Source: Chrysomallon squamiferum (lineage: Eukaryota; Mollusca; Gastropoda; Neomphalida; Peltospiridae). From it: a stretch of 64,000 nt of DNA. The notes beneath the pieces were generated by a model. It was not told the origin of the DNA. It searched no databases and was given only the letters and a program-made list of their open reading frames with translations. Positions 12,401-25,079 of the stretch are shown here, piece by piece (position 1 is the stretch's first letter; every line of letters begins with the position of its first letter). Location of the stretch: positions 11,660,678-11,724,677 of the forward strand of contig CM022671.1 of the NCBI GenBank assembly GCA_012295275.1. The letters are read 5' to 3'. The position numbers and the translations under genes are program-made.

Positions 12401-12997
12401 CTTATTTTTGTGGCTGAACAGTGTAAATACATATTGTATAATTTTGTTCTTGTTTTATTAAATTTAGTTATCACAGCAAATGTTTCAATATAATAAAAAA
12501 AAGTCTGATAAGAAAATAAAAAAATTCGTAAAGATTAAATTTTACAATTTATACACATAAAACATAGAAGTACACAACATAGCTGTTTGTATGCATCAGC
12601 AAAGCTACATTTTAATAATAATGTTGGGTCGTGATGGGTTAGTTCTGTTTGGACACGGAGGAGGTGAAATGAATGTAAAATCAGGTTCTGTAAACACTCG
12701 AAAGTCAAAGAAAAAAGTAGAACACAACACGAGTAACTCGGTGCATTTCTTTGAAAGTAGATTACTGTTGCTAAACTTAGCTTATTGAAAAAATCGGTTT
12801 TTGTTATGGTAATTTTATAATGTTTGTGTGACCTTGATGCTTTGCTTTTTTTATGTCTGTTGTAAGTTCTTTTATAGAAGATATATAACTGTTTGTTTGT
12901 TTGCTTGGTTTTTTTTCCCTTGAACAGAACAACAACTACATTTACAAAAACAATAAGTTGCAACTTCAATAAATCAAAATACCCAAGAGTGATTCAT

Positions 12998-13366
12998 CTT
13001 TACTAATGAACATCGAATGTGTAAATAGATAAAATGCCCGCTGTTCACTGTATAAAAGAATCCATTAACAAAAGATGTGAAGCATGGTAAATTAATCAAA
13101 AGAGATATACGTATGTCAGTGAACCCTTATAGTGTACCTCTCTAAAGATTCGGTATGCCGCTTATGATAAATGTTTCAGTGAACTATCTTACATCTAATT
13201 AATCGTGTTGTTTTCATGGTTCGTTTTGTTTATCACAGACCCGTGGTTATGCTACATATAGATAATCTAATTATTTATATATATCTAGCTTCAAGCTTTT
13301 GTTTTATTTGTTTTTAAACTCCAACCTTTGCTAATAATAAAATATAACAATACATCATAGAAGCTT
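12998..13366 (+). repeat. Dispersed repeat, copy A (family with copy B at about 54967-55275)
   Basis: Shares blocks in the same order with 54967-55275: ACTAATGAA, CACTGT..ATCCATTAA, GATGTGAAGC, GAGATA..CGTATGTCAGT, TTTTCATGGTTCG / TTTTCTTGGTTCA, AACCCGTG or ACCCGTGG, TTTGTTTTATTTG, and CCAACCTTTG then TAATAATAAAATTT/AT. The end is an AAAATATAA..CATCAT-GAAGCT box. Non-coding, and diverged by substitutions and indels. The class is unknown; a SINE or MITE is possible. A (CT)n tract follows directly. Confidence 0.65.
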
Positions 13367-13392
13367 CTATTTATTTCTTATATCATCAATGT

Positions 13393-13395
<3 letters not shown>

Positions 13396-13482
<87 letters not shown>
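13396..13482. repeat. (CT)n microsatellite
   Basis: Pure CT dinucleotide run of about 87 bp. Arg/Glu or Leu/Ser open frames across it are artefacts of the repeat. Confidence 0.98.
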
Positions 13483-13485
<3 letters not shown>

Positions 13486-14027
13486 CAAAAATGGCTGAAT
13501 ATGTGGTGTGATTAGCGCTGTTATACCAAACACTGAAACATTAGGTGCTGCTGGAACTGGGAAATGCTTCTTTAGACTAGTTTTCATTTACTAAAGGTCA
13601 GATATAAATACTAGATTAAATACGAGACCATGTAGTACCGAGTTCATCTCTTCTGAAAATACTTAGATAGCTCTGCTTTAGATGTGGAGAGTGAGAGAAT
13701 AAATTATATAAATCTTTGTTCTTTATTCGTTATTAAACTACTTATTAAGTCTGTGGCAGAAAATAGGATCTTTCTGTTTTGTCTCACCAAGAAATGTATT
13801 CCTATACAGCAACAGTTACAACTACTTGTAGAAGCATTATATTCTGGGCATGTGGTCTTAGTGGTAACATAATGTTTAGCAACAGAAAGGAATATAATTT
13901 GTTCTTGGCCTTGAAAGAGAAATACAAAACAGTGTTTACTGTATTTATAAATATTTCATATACTTTTGTTGTGACAGAGAAAATGGGAATAGACAAACGT
14001 TTATACAGAAATATAGAATGACATTTG

Positions 14028-14048
14028 TAATAATAATAATAATAATAA

Positions 14049-14081
<33 letters not shown>
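14028..14081. repeat. (AAT)n and (AT)n microsatellites
   Basis: Short AAT run followed by an AT run. Confidence 0.95.
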
Positions 14082-14087
<6 letters not shown>

Positions 14088-15580
14088 TACTTCATGTCGA
14101 TATTAAAACAAGAGGGAAATAATTTGACACCAAAAATTACATATTCTGAACTCTCCTCAGACACATAACACAGAGTGTAGATGTAATGTGAGAGTGTTAT
14201 TGTGTCGTGCACTGTTTATCCGAGGTCCCCGTGTTCATTCGCTGGCTCGGTTCCATACAGCGAGTATGTCAGGCGGCTGACTGTTGAAAGACATCGTCAG
14301 TGTTCGCAGATAACCTGTTTATCTCCCCGTTACCTGCGCGTTTCCGAGTTCACTCCAGCGTTATGTGCAGTCCTAGCCTTGACGTAACTCAGTCAGAACC
14401 ACCAGTTTAATCATCTTTAAAAACTGACTTGATATAAAGCTACATTTACGCGTTTGTTATTACATGAAGGGCTCCTCATAACATAACCCAAACTAATTTA
14501 TCTTTCTTATCAAGTTAAAAGAATCGTTTATAACTGGAAGTTTTAGTTTGGGTTGTTAAACTCACATTTAATTTATTTTTATAGATGCTATCCTGTGTTT
14601 GTAATTTTATCTTGAAAGACACTATCTTAAAATCACCAGATCTAATTTTGAAAAAAATGTAAAGCTTGTATTTGGTTAACGTATTTCAGAAGTATATTTG
14701 TATGATTGATTACTGGTTAGTTGGAGAAAGATTCTAATGCTATTAGCTTTTCAATATAAACAGTGTTCTCTATTTTATTTCAAAGAATATAAATAAAATA
14801 TTTTCTGTTAGTTATACAAAGCTCAGAGCTGATTTCAGTTTGGAGATTTTTTTCTTACACAGTATATAATAGCATTTTCTTGTACATCATTTACACACCA
14901 ACAGACGCACATACGTACACATGCAACCACATTAATCTTCACCACAATTATACATCACGTATACATTTATACATTTGTATCACGTGTTCACGTTCAGATT
15001 TTTAAATGGCATCTAAATCGTTTAGAAAAACCAAATTGCCTTTACCTCACAGAATATAATTAATTATTTTATCTCTATTATTTAAATAGCTAAGCATTAT
15101 ACAAATCATTCATCGTGTTTTCACGACCTGCAAAACATGTTATCGTGGTTTGTCAAACTCCTGACTGCAGATGAACAAAGCTGTCATCACTGTTGTCTGT
15201 TTTCTTTTCTCCGGCTTTGTTTCTGGAAATCACCGACAGCGTCAGACAGAGGATTCCAACAAGTAGCTGCGTTTAACCAACTCGTGAAAAAACGTTTTAT
15301 TCGCTGCTAACCTGATTAGTGATCACTTGGCAGTTCTCGTGTTAGACAGCTGTGTTTTGTGCCAAGAAAACAAATTAAGTGTTTCGGCAAACCCCTTCAA
15401 ATGTGTTTTCATTTATTGCTTTTCAGATAATATGAATTTCAGCTAAAAGAGAGCAAATTCTAAGACTCTTTTCGTTAAATTATTTTATTTTATTTATTTT
15501 TTAATATTTTTATGTTGTTATGTTATGTTATTTATTTATTTTTATTGTTGTCATTGTCGTTGTTGTTTTTGCTTTTGCAT

Positions 15581-15583
<3 letters not shown>

Positions 15584-15668
<85 letters not shown>

Positions 15669-15669
15669 T
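15584..15669. repeat. (TC)n(AC)n microsatellite
   Basis: A TC run of about 66 bp passing directly into AC. Confidence 0.97.
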
Positions 15670-18069
15670 CTCTTGTAATTCATATCATCCTTTTCATTAT
15701 AGTACTGGAATAATTTCAAAATATTGAGAGAATTTTCAGTGCTAGTCAGATTCTGCTTTCCGTGTCAGTGATATAAAAACGCAGCTATCTAACTGTTCAT
15801 CTGTTATGTCTTTCATCACTTGATGTGGCAAATCGTTTATCCAGGCTGTTTCTCCTCTCACTTGATAGACACACACAGTGAGATGTGCTGGTCTCTACAG
15901 ACTAGATACACAGCTTAACAGCTTTTGAATCAGCGAGTGTGCGCCGGTAGAGGAAAGAAAAACACTGAAAAAAGAAAAAGATTTCAAGACGTAATAGAAA
16001 ATAGAGAAAAGAAAGAATAATAATAAATATATGTATTTATATAATTTTTAATTTAAAAAAAAAAAATGTTGTTAAGAAAAGAGGACACATACTCGCTGAG
16101 TGCCGGGTATGTACATTGTTTGTAATATAATACGTGTGAATGAGAAAACACTTCAAATTTTCACAAATAAATAAATTAATTAAAATTTATGACACAATTA
16201 CAGAAAATTATTTGTTTACCAAAATTTGGTTTCAACTGTCGTGTCCGTGGAAACCATTTATAAAAATTGTTTTCTTCTGAAAAAAACGTATGGCGAAATT
16301 GTACTGAAATTTTCAAGAATTAATATCTATGAAAAGTAAGTAAAGACTCTGTATAAAATCCTACAGAAACTGTTTAGTTTGCTCTGCCACTGTGCTGGTA
16401 TAAGTTAGTCATCGACATGCTCGTACACAGCTACACCCTCTGTGTCTATTCTGAGTAGAAATCTGCAGCATTCTCTTGGCACACCAGCAAACTGTTTCCA
16501 TCCGAGAACAACAATGGCAAAAAGGGAAAAGAAATTTGCCAAAACGATCGGATTTTGATAACATTCTTTTAGAATACTTTACTGCGTTAATTTCTTTTGA
16601 CTTTGGCAACATTTGCAGAAAGACGTTAATTAAAGATAAAAGGAAAAGAATTTGTAAAATTCAGGTTTAATAAAACATAAGCCAACAATTACCGACTATT
16701 TTCAGACATATGTTTTTACATTTAAAATGTACTAATGTTTATTTCCAATGTTCTGTCTTTCTTCTTTGTTATTTTTCTCGCCTTTCTCTTAGCTTTTATG
16801 GTCCTCTTTTGTTTGGTCTGACAACCAGAAGAGAAACATTAACCCTGACCCTTTAATCCAAAGACCACATTCATAAACACACTTTTAGCACCATTCGGCC
16901 TTGGGCTTCACGGACGCGCATTGAATCAATTACCATTTAGTACTCAAAGTATCGCTTCATTGTTTTATCTGTCTGCTCTTTCCAACACTATGCAGATAAA
17001 GAAATTTCGGCTATGGCAGATATGAGAAATTTGCTCAGCTCCGTGGCTAGAGTGGACATTGGCTGTTTCTTGTGCCTCTTCTTTAACAGAAGTTAGTCAA
17101 AGGCTGTTGTATGTGTTTTCCTGTCTACGGAAAGGTGGATTTTCCTGTCTACTGCTAAAAGAAAACCCTGATCAGTGAACAGTTCTTCTCCCCTTGTTTC
17201 ACTACACGATTATGTACGTTACACAGCCGTTAGGATGAAGTGGCGCAGCTTTGTCGTTAAACAGCAATCCATCCGTCCTGCAGTTGTTTCTTTTTGAGAT
17301 ATCTTAGTACAAAAAGATCAGAGTGTACATGTTACTATGAAGAGGTACTTTAAACGCTCCTCTGTAAATGTAAAATGCAATCTTTTTCTAATCACTGTTA
17401 CTGGGTTTTTATTCCCCTGTTATTCCTGGAATAATTCATCCATTACTTCTCTAATTTTCTGCTACTTCAAAAGCAATAAACGTTTTATTTATAAAGTGAC
17501 TTACGAACTAGGATTACAAGCATGCAACTGTGGTAAATAAACTTAATACCGTAGATCATAATTCAATTTATGAAACACAACAGAAGTATTAACAGAAATA
17601 TTTAACCTTAAGTCTCCCCTTATCATAATTAAATAATCTCCTTAATTTTTATTTATTTAAACAAAAATATATATATACCTTTTCACTTTTTATTTCGTGT
17701 GGAAATTCGGTTCATAAAGTAAAAGTAATATCACCCATTTAATTAAAATATAAATAAAACTTACTCATCGTATGTGTCATCGTTAATGTTTTGAAGTTAC
17801 GAATATAGATAAAATTTTACTATCGATTTCTGATATATATATATATATATATAATTAAAAAAATAATTAATTACATTTATTACCCATTACAAACAAAAGC
17901 ATATAAATATGAACCTTTCACAGATTTTATTTTATTTTTTATTGTTTTTTAACAGTGATAAGAAAATAGTTAAACAACAGCGGCAAATTAAAAGTAAGAG
18001 CATGGTTTAGCGCTGAGTTTCTCCACTCTGAAGCAGCTAAGTGAATTAGCATTCTTTGGAGGTTTGCCA

Positions 18070-18950
18070 CAGACTCGTATATATTTACACAGACTCGTAT
18101 ATATTTACACTGACTCGTATATATTTACACAGACTCGTATATATTTACACTGACTCGTATATATTTACACTGACTCGTATATATTTACACTTTATATTTA
18201 CACAGACTCGTATATATTTACACAGACTCGTATATATTTACACAGACTCGTATATATTTACACAGACTCGTATATATTTACACAGACTCGTATATATTTA
18301 CACAGACTCGTATATATTTACACAGACTCGTATATATTTACACAGACTCGTATATATTTACACAGACTCGTATATATTTACACAGACTCGTATATATTTA
18401 CACTGACTCGTATATATTTACACTGACTCGTATATATTTACACAGACTCGTATATATTTACACAGACTCGTATATATTTACACTGACTCGTATATATTTA
18501 CACTGACTCGTATATATTTACACTGACTCGTATATATTTACACAGACTCGTATATATTTACACTGACTCGTATATATTTACACAGACTCGTATATATTTA
18601 CACTGACTCGTATATATTTACACTGACTCGTATATATTTACACAGACTCGTATATATTTACACTGACTCGTATATATTTACACTGACTCGTATATATTTA
18701 CACTGACTCGTATATATTTACACAGACTCGTATATATTTACACAGACTCGTATATATTTACACAGACTCGTATATATTTACACAGACTCGTATATATTTA
18801 CACAGACTCGTATATATTTACACAGACTCGTATATATTTACACTGACTCGTATATATTTACACAGACTCGTATATATTTACACTGACTCGTATATATTTA
18901 CACTGACTCGTATATATTTACACTGACTCGTATATATTTACACTGACTCG
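18070..18950. repeat. 20-bp minisatellite, about 44 copies with a two-state variant
   Basis: Tandem unit AGACTCGTATATATTTACAC or TGACTCGTATATATTTACAC: 43 full copies, one truncated 13-bp copy (18191-18203) and a terminal partial copy ending TGACTCG. The only recurrent difference is A or T at the base before GACTCG. The open reading frame across it (repeating YTDSYIF/TRIYLH) is a consequence of the repeat, not a gene. It is located in gene 3 intron 1, about 0.6 kb before exon 2. Confidence 0.98.
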
Positions 18951-19180
18951 ACCCATCCACAGGACTTAAGTGAAAATTAACTTTCTTTACCGCAAGTCAA
19001 ACAGTTCTGTGTTATTTTGTGTCACTGGGCTCCACTTTCTGCACTCAGTACCCCATTTTAGGCTGTCCTTCAGACGAATTATTTAACTTGTTAATATTTA
19101 AAGTTTTATTCTTTTCAAATTAAACTTGCTATCTGATGTGTATGTTAGTCATTTTACTTCCAAGATAATGGAAAACGTTG

Positions 19181-19235
19181 ATTATTATTATTTTATTATT
19201 ATTACCATTATTATTATCATCATTATCATCATCAC

Positions 19236-19284
<49 letters not shown>
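19181..19284. repeat. (ATT)n microsatellite
   Basis: Interrupted then pure ATT run immediately before gene 3 exon 2. Confidence 0.95.
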
Positions 19285-19508
19285 TATAAAACTAAACCTA
19301 CTAATATTTGTCTACCTACTAATATTTGTCTTCATTCGAACTGAAAAACTGAATTTCAGAATTAAGTCAAGCATAAGAAGCAATGCCTCCATATAAAACA
19401 ATTTACATACCAAATAATATAAAATTTTATTTAAAATAATTACACAGGTAAAGTGGGTGATGGTAGCAAACTTGATAATCACACTTTTTAACGTGTTTTT
19501 TATTTCAG

Positions 19509-19632
19509 AGGTTTGGGTGCGGCAGGGGCGGTGCTGACAGGACTGGGTGGGTGTGGTTTTATGATACTGTTCCTGCTGTGTCTACACGCCTACTTTGTGT
19601 TCTACGTCAACGACGAAGCTACACAGACTGGG
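19509..19632 (+). CDS. Two-membrane-segment protein of unknown family, exon 2 (gene 3)
   Basis: 124-nt exon after TTTATTTCAG (ends 19508), entered in phase 2 and left in phase 0 at GTCAGT (19633). It encodes GGLGAAGAVLTGLGGCG, then the second hydrophobic segment FMILFLLCLHAYFVFY, then VNDEATQTG. The loop between the two helices is short and Gly/Ala-rich, suggesting a tight hairpin with both termini on the same, probably cytoplasmic, side. The exon is clearly GC-richer than the (TTA)n-rich introns on both sides, which supports it as coding. It was too short to stand out as an isolated frame; it was found from splice signals and phase. Confidence 0.75.
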
Positions 19633-19727
19633 GTCAGTTATTATATTTTATATAAAATAAACAAGTACTTCAGAAATGTCAATGATTAGGCAGTATTTTT
19701 AATTTTTTATATTTTTTATTATTGTTG

Positions 19728-19800
<73 letters not shown>

Positions 19801-21412
19801 TTATTATTATTATTATTAATTTTTTAAATGTTATAGAAGATGGACATCATGGATCAAAACATAAATTCATGTTTTCTTTTTTCGTTCAGAGTTGACACTA
19901 GACACCCCAAAATTTAAACAAGCTTTTATTTTACATTTATATTTCTACTTTTATTTCTGTTTCTCTTGTAAAAGTACAGTAACGAAAATCTATTAATCTC
20001 ATTTTTTTTTTATCTTTAAATCTCATATATGGAGATACAAAAAAACAAAAAAAACAAAAAAAACATGGATGCCTAGTTAGGAATGTAGATCATTCACCAC
20101 ATAAAAACACAAAATAAAACAACACTCTAGATAATAAAAACGGTCGAGTTAATGTGAGAAGATAAAAATAAACAGAACTTAAATACTTTTTACTCTCAGT
20201 AGATCAGTTTCTTGATGATAACGTGATTGCGACTTCAAAAATACCTGATAAGCAGAACTGAGTTTTTCTGAAATCCGTATCATGTTGTATCAGTTTGGCG
20301 ATCATTTACATGAAGTTAGCACTTGAGTCGCGTTGAAGCTGCACGTGATGTGCAGGGACGTGCACATGTTCAGTACTCGAGCAAGTGCAAAGATTTATCT
20401 GTGTTTGCAGTTTCAAGTGGAAACCAGCTGCAGTGGTGTACGCACTTTACACAAACAGACACATCAAAGTCTGATTTGTGTTAACAATTCGATGATCTTT
20501 ATTTTGTGGATCCAATCTGGAAATGTTTTTAACTAATGCTATCTAATTATGATCGTGTTTGCAGGTTATGTCTACATGTAGAATATAAATAAATAAATAA
20601 ATCCGCCATCCTATCAATTACCTTATATAGATATCTGTATTCATACTCGTTGTATCTATTTTTATTGAAGAATCTTAACAAGTTTCTCTGTTCAAAGAAT
20701 GTTTAAAACTGTTATCTAGACAAAAGATGTATTTAATCATAACTGAACAGATTCAGCATCTCAGCTTTTCTGATTTTACATATTTTTCTGTTTCTAATTT
20801 CCTACATGAATAACTTCCAACCCCGCAGCATCAGTGAAACAAAGAGCTGTATGTAACTTACTTTGACTATGTTCACAATAACACTGAGAGTAGTTACGTA
20901 ACCAAACAACAGGCGTTAACACATTTTGCTGTATAATCTCTCATTAATAAGCCAGGTTATGAAAACCAACACCTGCTGGCGCTAGTTCAAGAATTTCACC
21001 TTGACACCTGTCAGTACTGTCAGCTTTCGTTCGATCTCAGCTGGAATTCACACTGGCAGAACAGAACCGTTACACGAATACAGTTAATTTTAGTGTTGTA
21101 TGGTACGCGGACCACTAACTTAACAGTTTGCTGTCAGTTCTGTAACTGACGTACTACTCAGAAACATTTAACTATTACACTACTGTCATGACTATCATCA
21201 TTATCAATACCTTATGCTATATATAATTTAATCTGAATGAAAAGTATTTAGCTATTTGCATTGTTATTAACAAAGATGATATAAAGTCAGACATGAGCGT
21301 AATAGCTTTCAAAAATGATTATACTGAATATAGTTTAGATGATTTTAAAATACATTTCAGTGATGTTTAATTAATCATTATTTCACATATACTTTGTTTT
21401 TGTTGCTTTTAG
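19633..21412. other. Second intron of gene 3
   Basis: A 1.8-kb phase 0 intron, GTCAGT..TTTTAG. It includes a (TTA)n tract at about 19728-19818; otherwise AT-rich unique sequence with no recognised exon. Confidence 0.75.
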
Positions 21413-22027
21413 GAGACAATGCCATCTGAATACGTGTTAGATAACTCTGACATCCCTGCCTACGCTATCGTGAGTAAACCGTCATCACTGAAAGACGGCT
21501 CTCTGAAGAAGAACGGCAAACTAGTCACCAAGAAAGTTACTCTGCCGCCTGACACCGACCTGAGAAACGAGAACAGACCGGCAATAAATACAGTGGCGCC
21601 CTCTTTTCAGCAACAGTTCAAACATCCGGCTTATACGGAAGTAAGGAAACATCCTTCACAAGGTCAAGGTTACAGTCGCCAGTCTCCAGGTTACCCACAG
21701 CAAGAGCCGTATGCGCAGCCACACCTTTCACAGTATCCGAGACAGGTTTATCCCATGGCAAGAAATGAACCAGGATATCCACAACAAATTCAGTCAAGCA
21801 GAGTTGGATACGATGACGACTACGACAACATGGTCGAATCTGCACCTATGATGACTGAGCAGATTAACGTTAAAAACCTCTGCTACAGACCCGACCCCGA
21901 TCTACCGGAACCCCAGCCTTTAGTGTATCCTTCCGCCAAACGTCCAATGGTCTTTGAACAAGCCTCCTCGTCTAAAATGAGTATCTATGATAATGTCCTC
22001 TTGTTTTCCAGTAAAGAAGACGCTTGA
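21413..22027 (+). CDS. Pro/Tyr/Gln-rich cytoplasmic tail, last exon (gene 3)
   Basis: Terminal exon after TTGCTTTTAG (ends 21412), entered in phase 0 as GAG ACA ATG, so the ATG at 21419 is internal. It encodes 204 residues ending SSKEDA at TGA 22025-22027. The tail is hydrophilic with a Pro/Gln/Tyr-rich centre containing two PGYPQQ motifs and EPYAQP, then an acidic DDDYDNMV and a later YDNVLLF. The YDNM and YDNV tyrosines could be SH2-type or sorting motifs, but that is speculation. Likely an adaptor-like cytosolic tail of a two-pass membrane protein. GC content and codon use match the other coding exons. An AATAAA at 22261-22266 fits as its polyadenylation signal. Confidence 0.8.
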   Translation, partial: ETMPSEYVLDNSDIPAYAIVSKPSSLKDGSLKKNGKLVTKKVTLPPDTDLRNENRPAINTVAPSFQQQFKHPAYTEVRKHPSQGQGYSRQSPGYPQQEPYAQPHLSQYPRQVYPMARNEPGYPQQIQSSRVGYDDDYDNMVESAPMMTEQINVKNLCYRPDPDLPEPQPLVYPSAKRPMVFEQASSSKMSIYDNVLLFSSKEDA

Positions 22028-22260
22028 TGTCGAATAAGGATTACAAACTACGTAAGACCGATCAGATTATCTTAACGGTTCAACTACTGCGACAGTGTTA
22101 ATGGATGAAATGACGCACGCAGTTTCAGTTTAAAATTATCTACTCACGGGTTTTATCAATCTGTGGCTGTTGTCTTCTGTGTTATCTTTATAGAAAATGG
22201 TTCTCCTGAAATTGTATACAGTGTACCAAATGTTGTTAAGGAACCCGTCATAGAACAGTA

Positions 22261-22266
22261 AATAAA
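22261..22266 (+). promoter_or_regulatory. Candidate poly(A) signal of gene 3
   Basis: AATAAA 234 bp after the gene 3 stop codon, the first canonical hexamer downstream. Confidence 0.5.
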
Positions 22267-22939
22267 GTGCTTAATTTAGGAAACCTGATTACACAAGTTT
22301 TACTTGCTTTAACTGACAAAGATTAAACAGCCGTCTTTAAGAAAGTCTGTATAATAGATCAATATGTTATCCCATTGTGAGAAATGAAGAAAATAATAAT
22401 TTGAAGGAACGTGTTTTGGAAATCGAGATATTTAATTTGATTCTGTACCAAACGTATCTCGGTTTACACATTTCGCTTTATGTGTGTTAATACAAGTCTT
22501 CTAAGTATGAGTTTTTTATTTTTTATTTTTTAATCTTTACGGACAATTCAGGAAATTCAGAAAACATTCTCAACAGAGATGACTGTGAACCCTGACTTAT
22601 CCCGACTGCTGATCTAATATCAACACGAAACTGAAATGAAAAACTTGTGAAGCGCCATTAATTCTTGCCTATCGAGCAAAACAAAATAAAAGTTGCTGGT
22701 ACGATATTAGTCATTTCTTATACTGCCTTGTAAAGTATCTGTGACTGTAGAACACTTGTTTCTGATATGTGTATATCGTTACATATTTTAAAATTTATTA
22801 TTTATTTTGTTTTTCTTAAATCAGCCGACTTTTCTTGACATTACTCCTTGTTCTTCTTTTACTGACACCGGACATGACAAGTTTGCAATATAATTCAAAC
22901 GGAAAGAACTGCCGGTATATATTCATAATCATTAAAAAA

Positions 22940-22940
22940 G

Positions 22941-23006
<66 letters not shown>
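22940..23006. repeat. (CG)n(CA)n microsatellite
   Basis: A GCGCGCGC run passing into a long CA run. Confidence 0.97.
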
Positions 23007-23009
<3 letters not shown>

Positions 23010-23308
23010 ATAAAATCATTTTCACAAGTGAAGAAGACTGCTCGGTATTTTTGTAAAAATAATTTTTCTGCAGGTTTTTCTTTTTGTTTTTTCTCTTCAA
23101 CTAGGTGTCTCCTCAGATGATATTAACCTCGTCCAATAATATATATATATATATATATAACTCCTTTTAAAAACAATGTACAATACCATTTAAAAACTCC
23201 TGTATTTCATGAAACTCGTGCAAATTTAGGTACTGTTAACAAATCACGTGATAATATGTGTATGACAATATATGTGTATAAGTCAGGTTATTTAGTTCTG
23301 AATGTTCT

Positions 23309-23472
23309 CGAATAACGAGGAATGATGAATTGTAAACAATTCAGAATTAATGAATTGTAAACAGTCGAGGAATAACAAGGAATGATGAATTGTAAACAGT
23401 GGAGGAATAACGAGGAATGATGAATTGTAAACAGTGGAGGAATAACGAGGAATGATGAATTGTAAACAGTTC
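23309..23472. repeat. 35-bp minisatellite, about 4 copies
   Basis: Unit GGAGGAATAACGAGGAATGA followed by TGAATTGTAAACAGT. The two central copies are identical; the first is diverged, with AATTCAGAATTAATG inserted. Confidence 0.9.
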
Positions 23473-23876
23473 ATAATGAAGTAAGTCTGAGACAGGAGCG
23501 GATCCAAAACTTCACCAAATTTCGGGTGGGGGGAGGTTTATTAGTTGAAATAAATTACGTTTCATTTATTATTAGTATTAATTTATTGCTCGGTTAATAT
23601 GAAAATGATAGAAAATTATGCAAATTATATGTTCAGAATGAACAATCGTTATTACAAAAACCTGTCGTTAAAATGAAAATGTGTTTATAATAAAAATGAT
23701 TTCATTTTTCTCGGTTCCATTCTTATAAAATATTGAAGCCAACTCATTTTCTGAAAATACTGGATCTGTCACTTTGTTATTATTTCTTTTCTATTTCTTG
23801 TGATGGGAACGCCGATCACGATATTTTTGTTTTTGTTTTTATATTCCGGTATTATATTTTAATAAAACAAAACAAT

Positions 23877-24005
<129 letters not shown>

Positions 24006-24069
24006 CGTCATACATAATTATCAATTATTGCTGTTATTGCTGTCGTTGCTTATTCAGACACTGTGTCAA

Positions 24070-24150
24070 AGTCTTCAATTTTCTGCCACTTCAGAAGCAA
24101 TAACCGTTTTATTTACACAGTAATTTATGAATTACCTCCATAATATGGTA
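24070..24150 (+). repeat. Dispersed repeat copy paired with 17445-17515
   Basis: AATTTTCTGCCACTTCAGAA, then GCAATAACCGTTTTATTTAC and a TTATGAATTA tail, matches 17453 onward (CTGCTACTTCAAAAGCAATA, then AACGTTTTATTTATAAAG and TTACGAACTA). Both copies have the same orientation and are roughly 80% identical over about 65 bp. Non-coding; class unknown. Confidence 0.55.
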
Positions 24151-25079
24151 TGCTTACATACACTTTAAGGGCATCATTGTATGTGTGTATGTATTGTGTA
24201 TCAGATATTCCTGTCTTCTTTTAGCTAATAAAATGATTGTGAACTTTGGTTTTGTTTTTTTAAACGTACGCTAATTTATAATTTAAATGTATTATTAAAA
24301 AGAAGAAAATAAATTCTAAATTGACGAATTAATATTTAAATTATTTTTTCCACATGATAATTTTACTTAATTTTAATTTTAAAGGTTCACGAAATTATTT
24401 ATTCGTTTGTGCCTTTGTGAAAATATAATTCTGTTTATTTCTTTGTTATCCTTTTAACCAATTAACATCCCTATCCATGTTTCCGCCCCGAACATTTTTT
24501 GGTGCTTTTTCAAAGTTTCAAAATATTTAAAATGTATTTATTAAAATGTCAGGTATTTTTGTCTTTGGAGATTTTAAAATTCATATGTAATTTCTGAACA
24601 ATGATATATTTTTTTCTACCTGATCAGTATTTGGACATACGCACGTTCTACTGTTTGAACATGCCACGGTAACTATATTTGCTGGGAAAGAAAGTTGACT
24701 TGTATTATATTATGTGTTTAAATATTATTTATATTTGTTTTGTTTGTATATACAGCTTATTTTACTGCATTTGTAAATATTTTGTATGTTGGAATTAAAA
24801 TTTCTAATGCAGTTTATTTTTACAAGTTGTTTTCTTCTTTCATTTATTAGATTGTTTTTAACTTAAAATGATGCATTTGTTTGATCTGATTGTTATGTTC
24901 TTTATTACCTTACTGAACATAATTTATTTTCAGTTATCTACTTAACCTGCTTGATAAGTAGAACTGATTATTAACTCCAGCTATTACTTACTTGTTTACC
25001 TAGCGCTAGGCTTGTGACATCATCTCTCCAGATTTTCTGTGCTGTTCTTTCACCTAAACCTGTTTTCTTAGTGTCTCTA

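Larger units (their letters stand above)
9609..19508. other. Large first intron of gene 3
   Basis: A 9.9-kb intron bounded by GTAAGT and TTTCAG with matching phase 2. It contains (AC)n at 11004-11039, (AAT)n at 11172-11217, the 50-bp and 20-bp minisatellites, (CT)n at 13396-13482, (AAT)n/(AT)n at 14028-14081, (TC)n(AC)n at 15584-15669 and (ATT)n at 19181-19284. A copy of a dispersed repeat lies at about 12998-13366. A GC-richer block near 14190-14390 has no recognised coding content. Confidence 0.65.

Noticed and set aside
18056-18406. 116-residue open frame repeating YTDSYIF/TRIYLH
   Set aside because: A 20-bp repeat without stops is open by construction; there are no splice signals and no sequence complexity.
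18070-18950. CRISPR-like array
   Set aside because: Units are directly adjacent with no spacers, and this is animal DNA; it is a minisatellite. The same applies to the 50-, 62-, 77- and 61-bp arrays.
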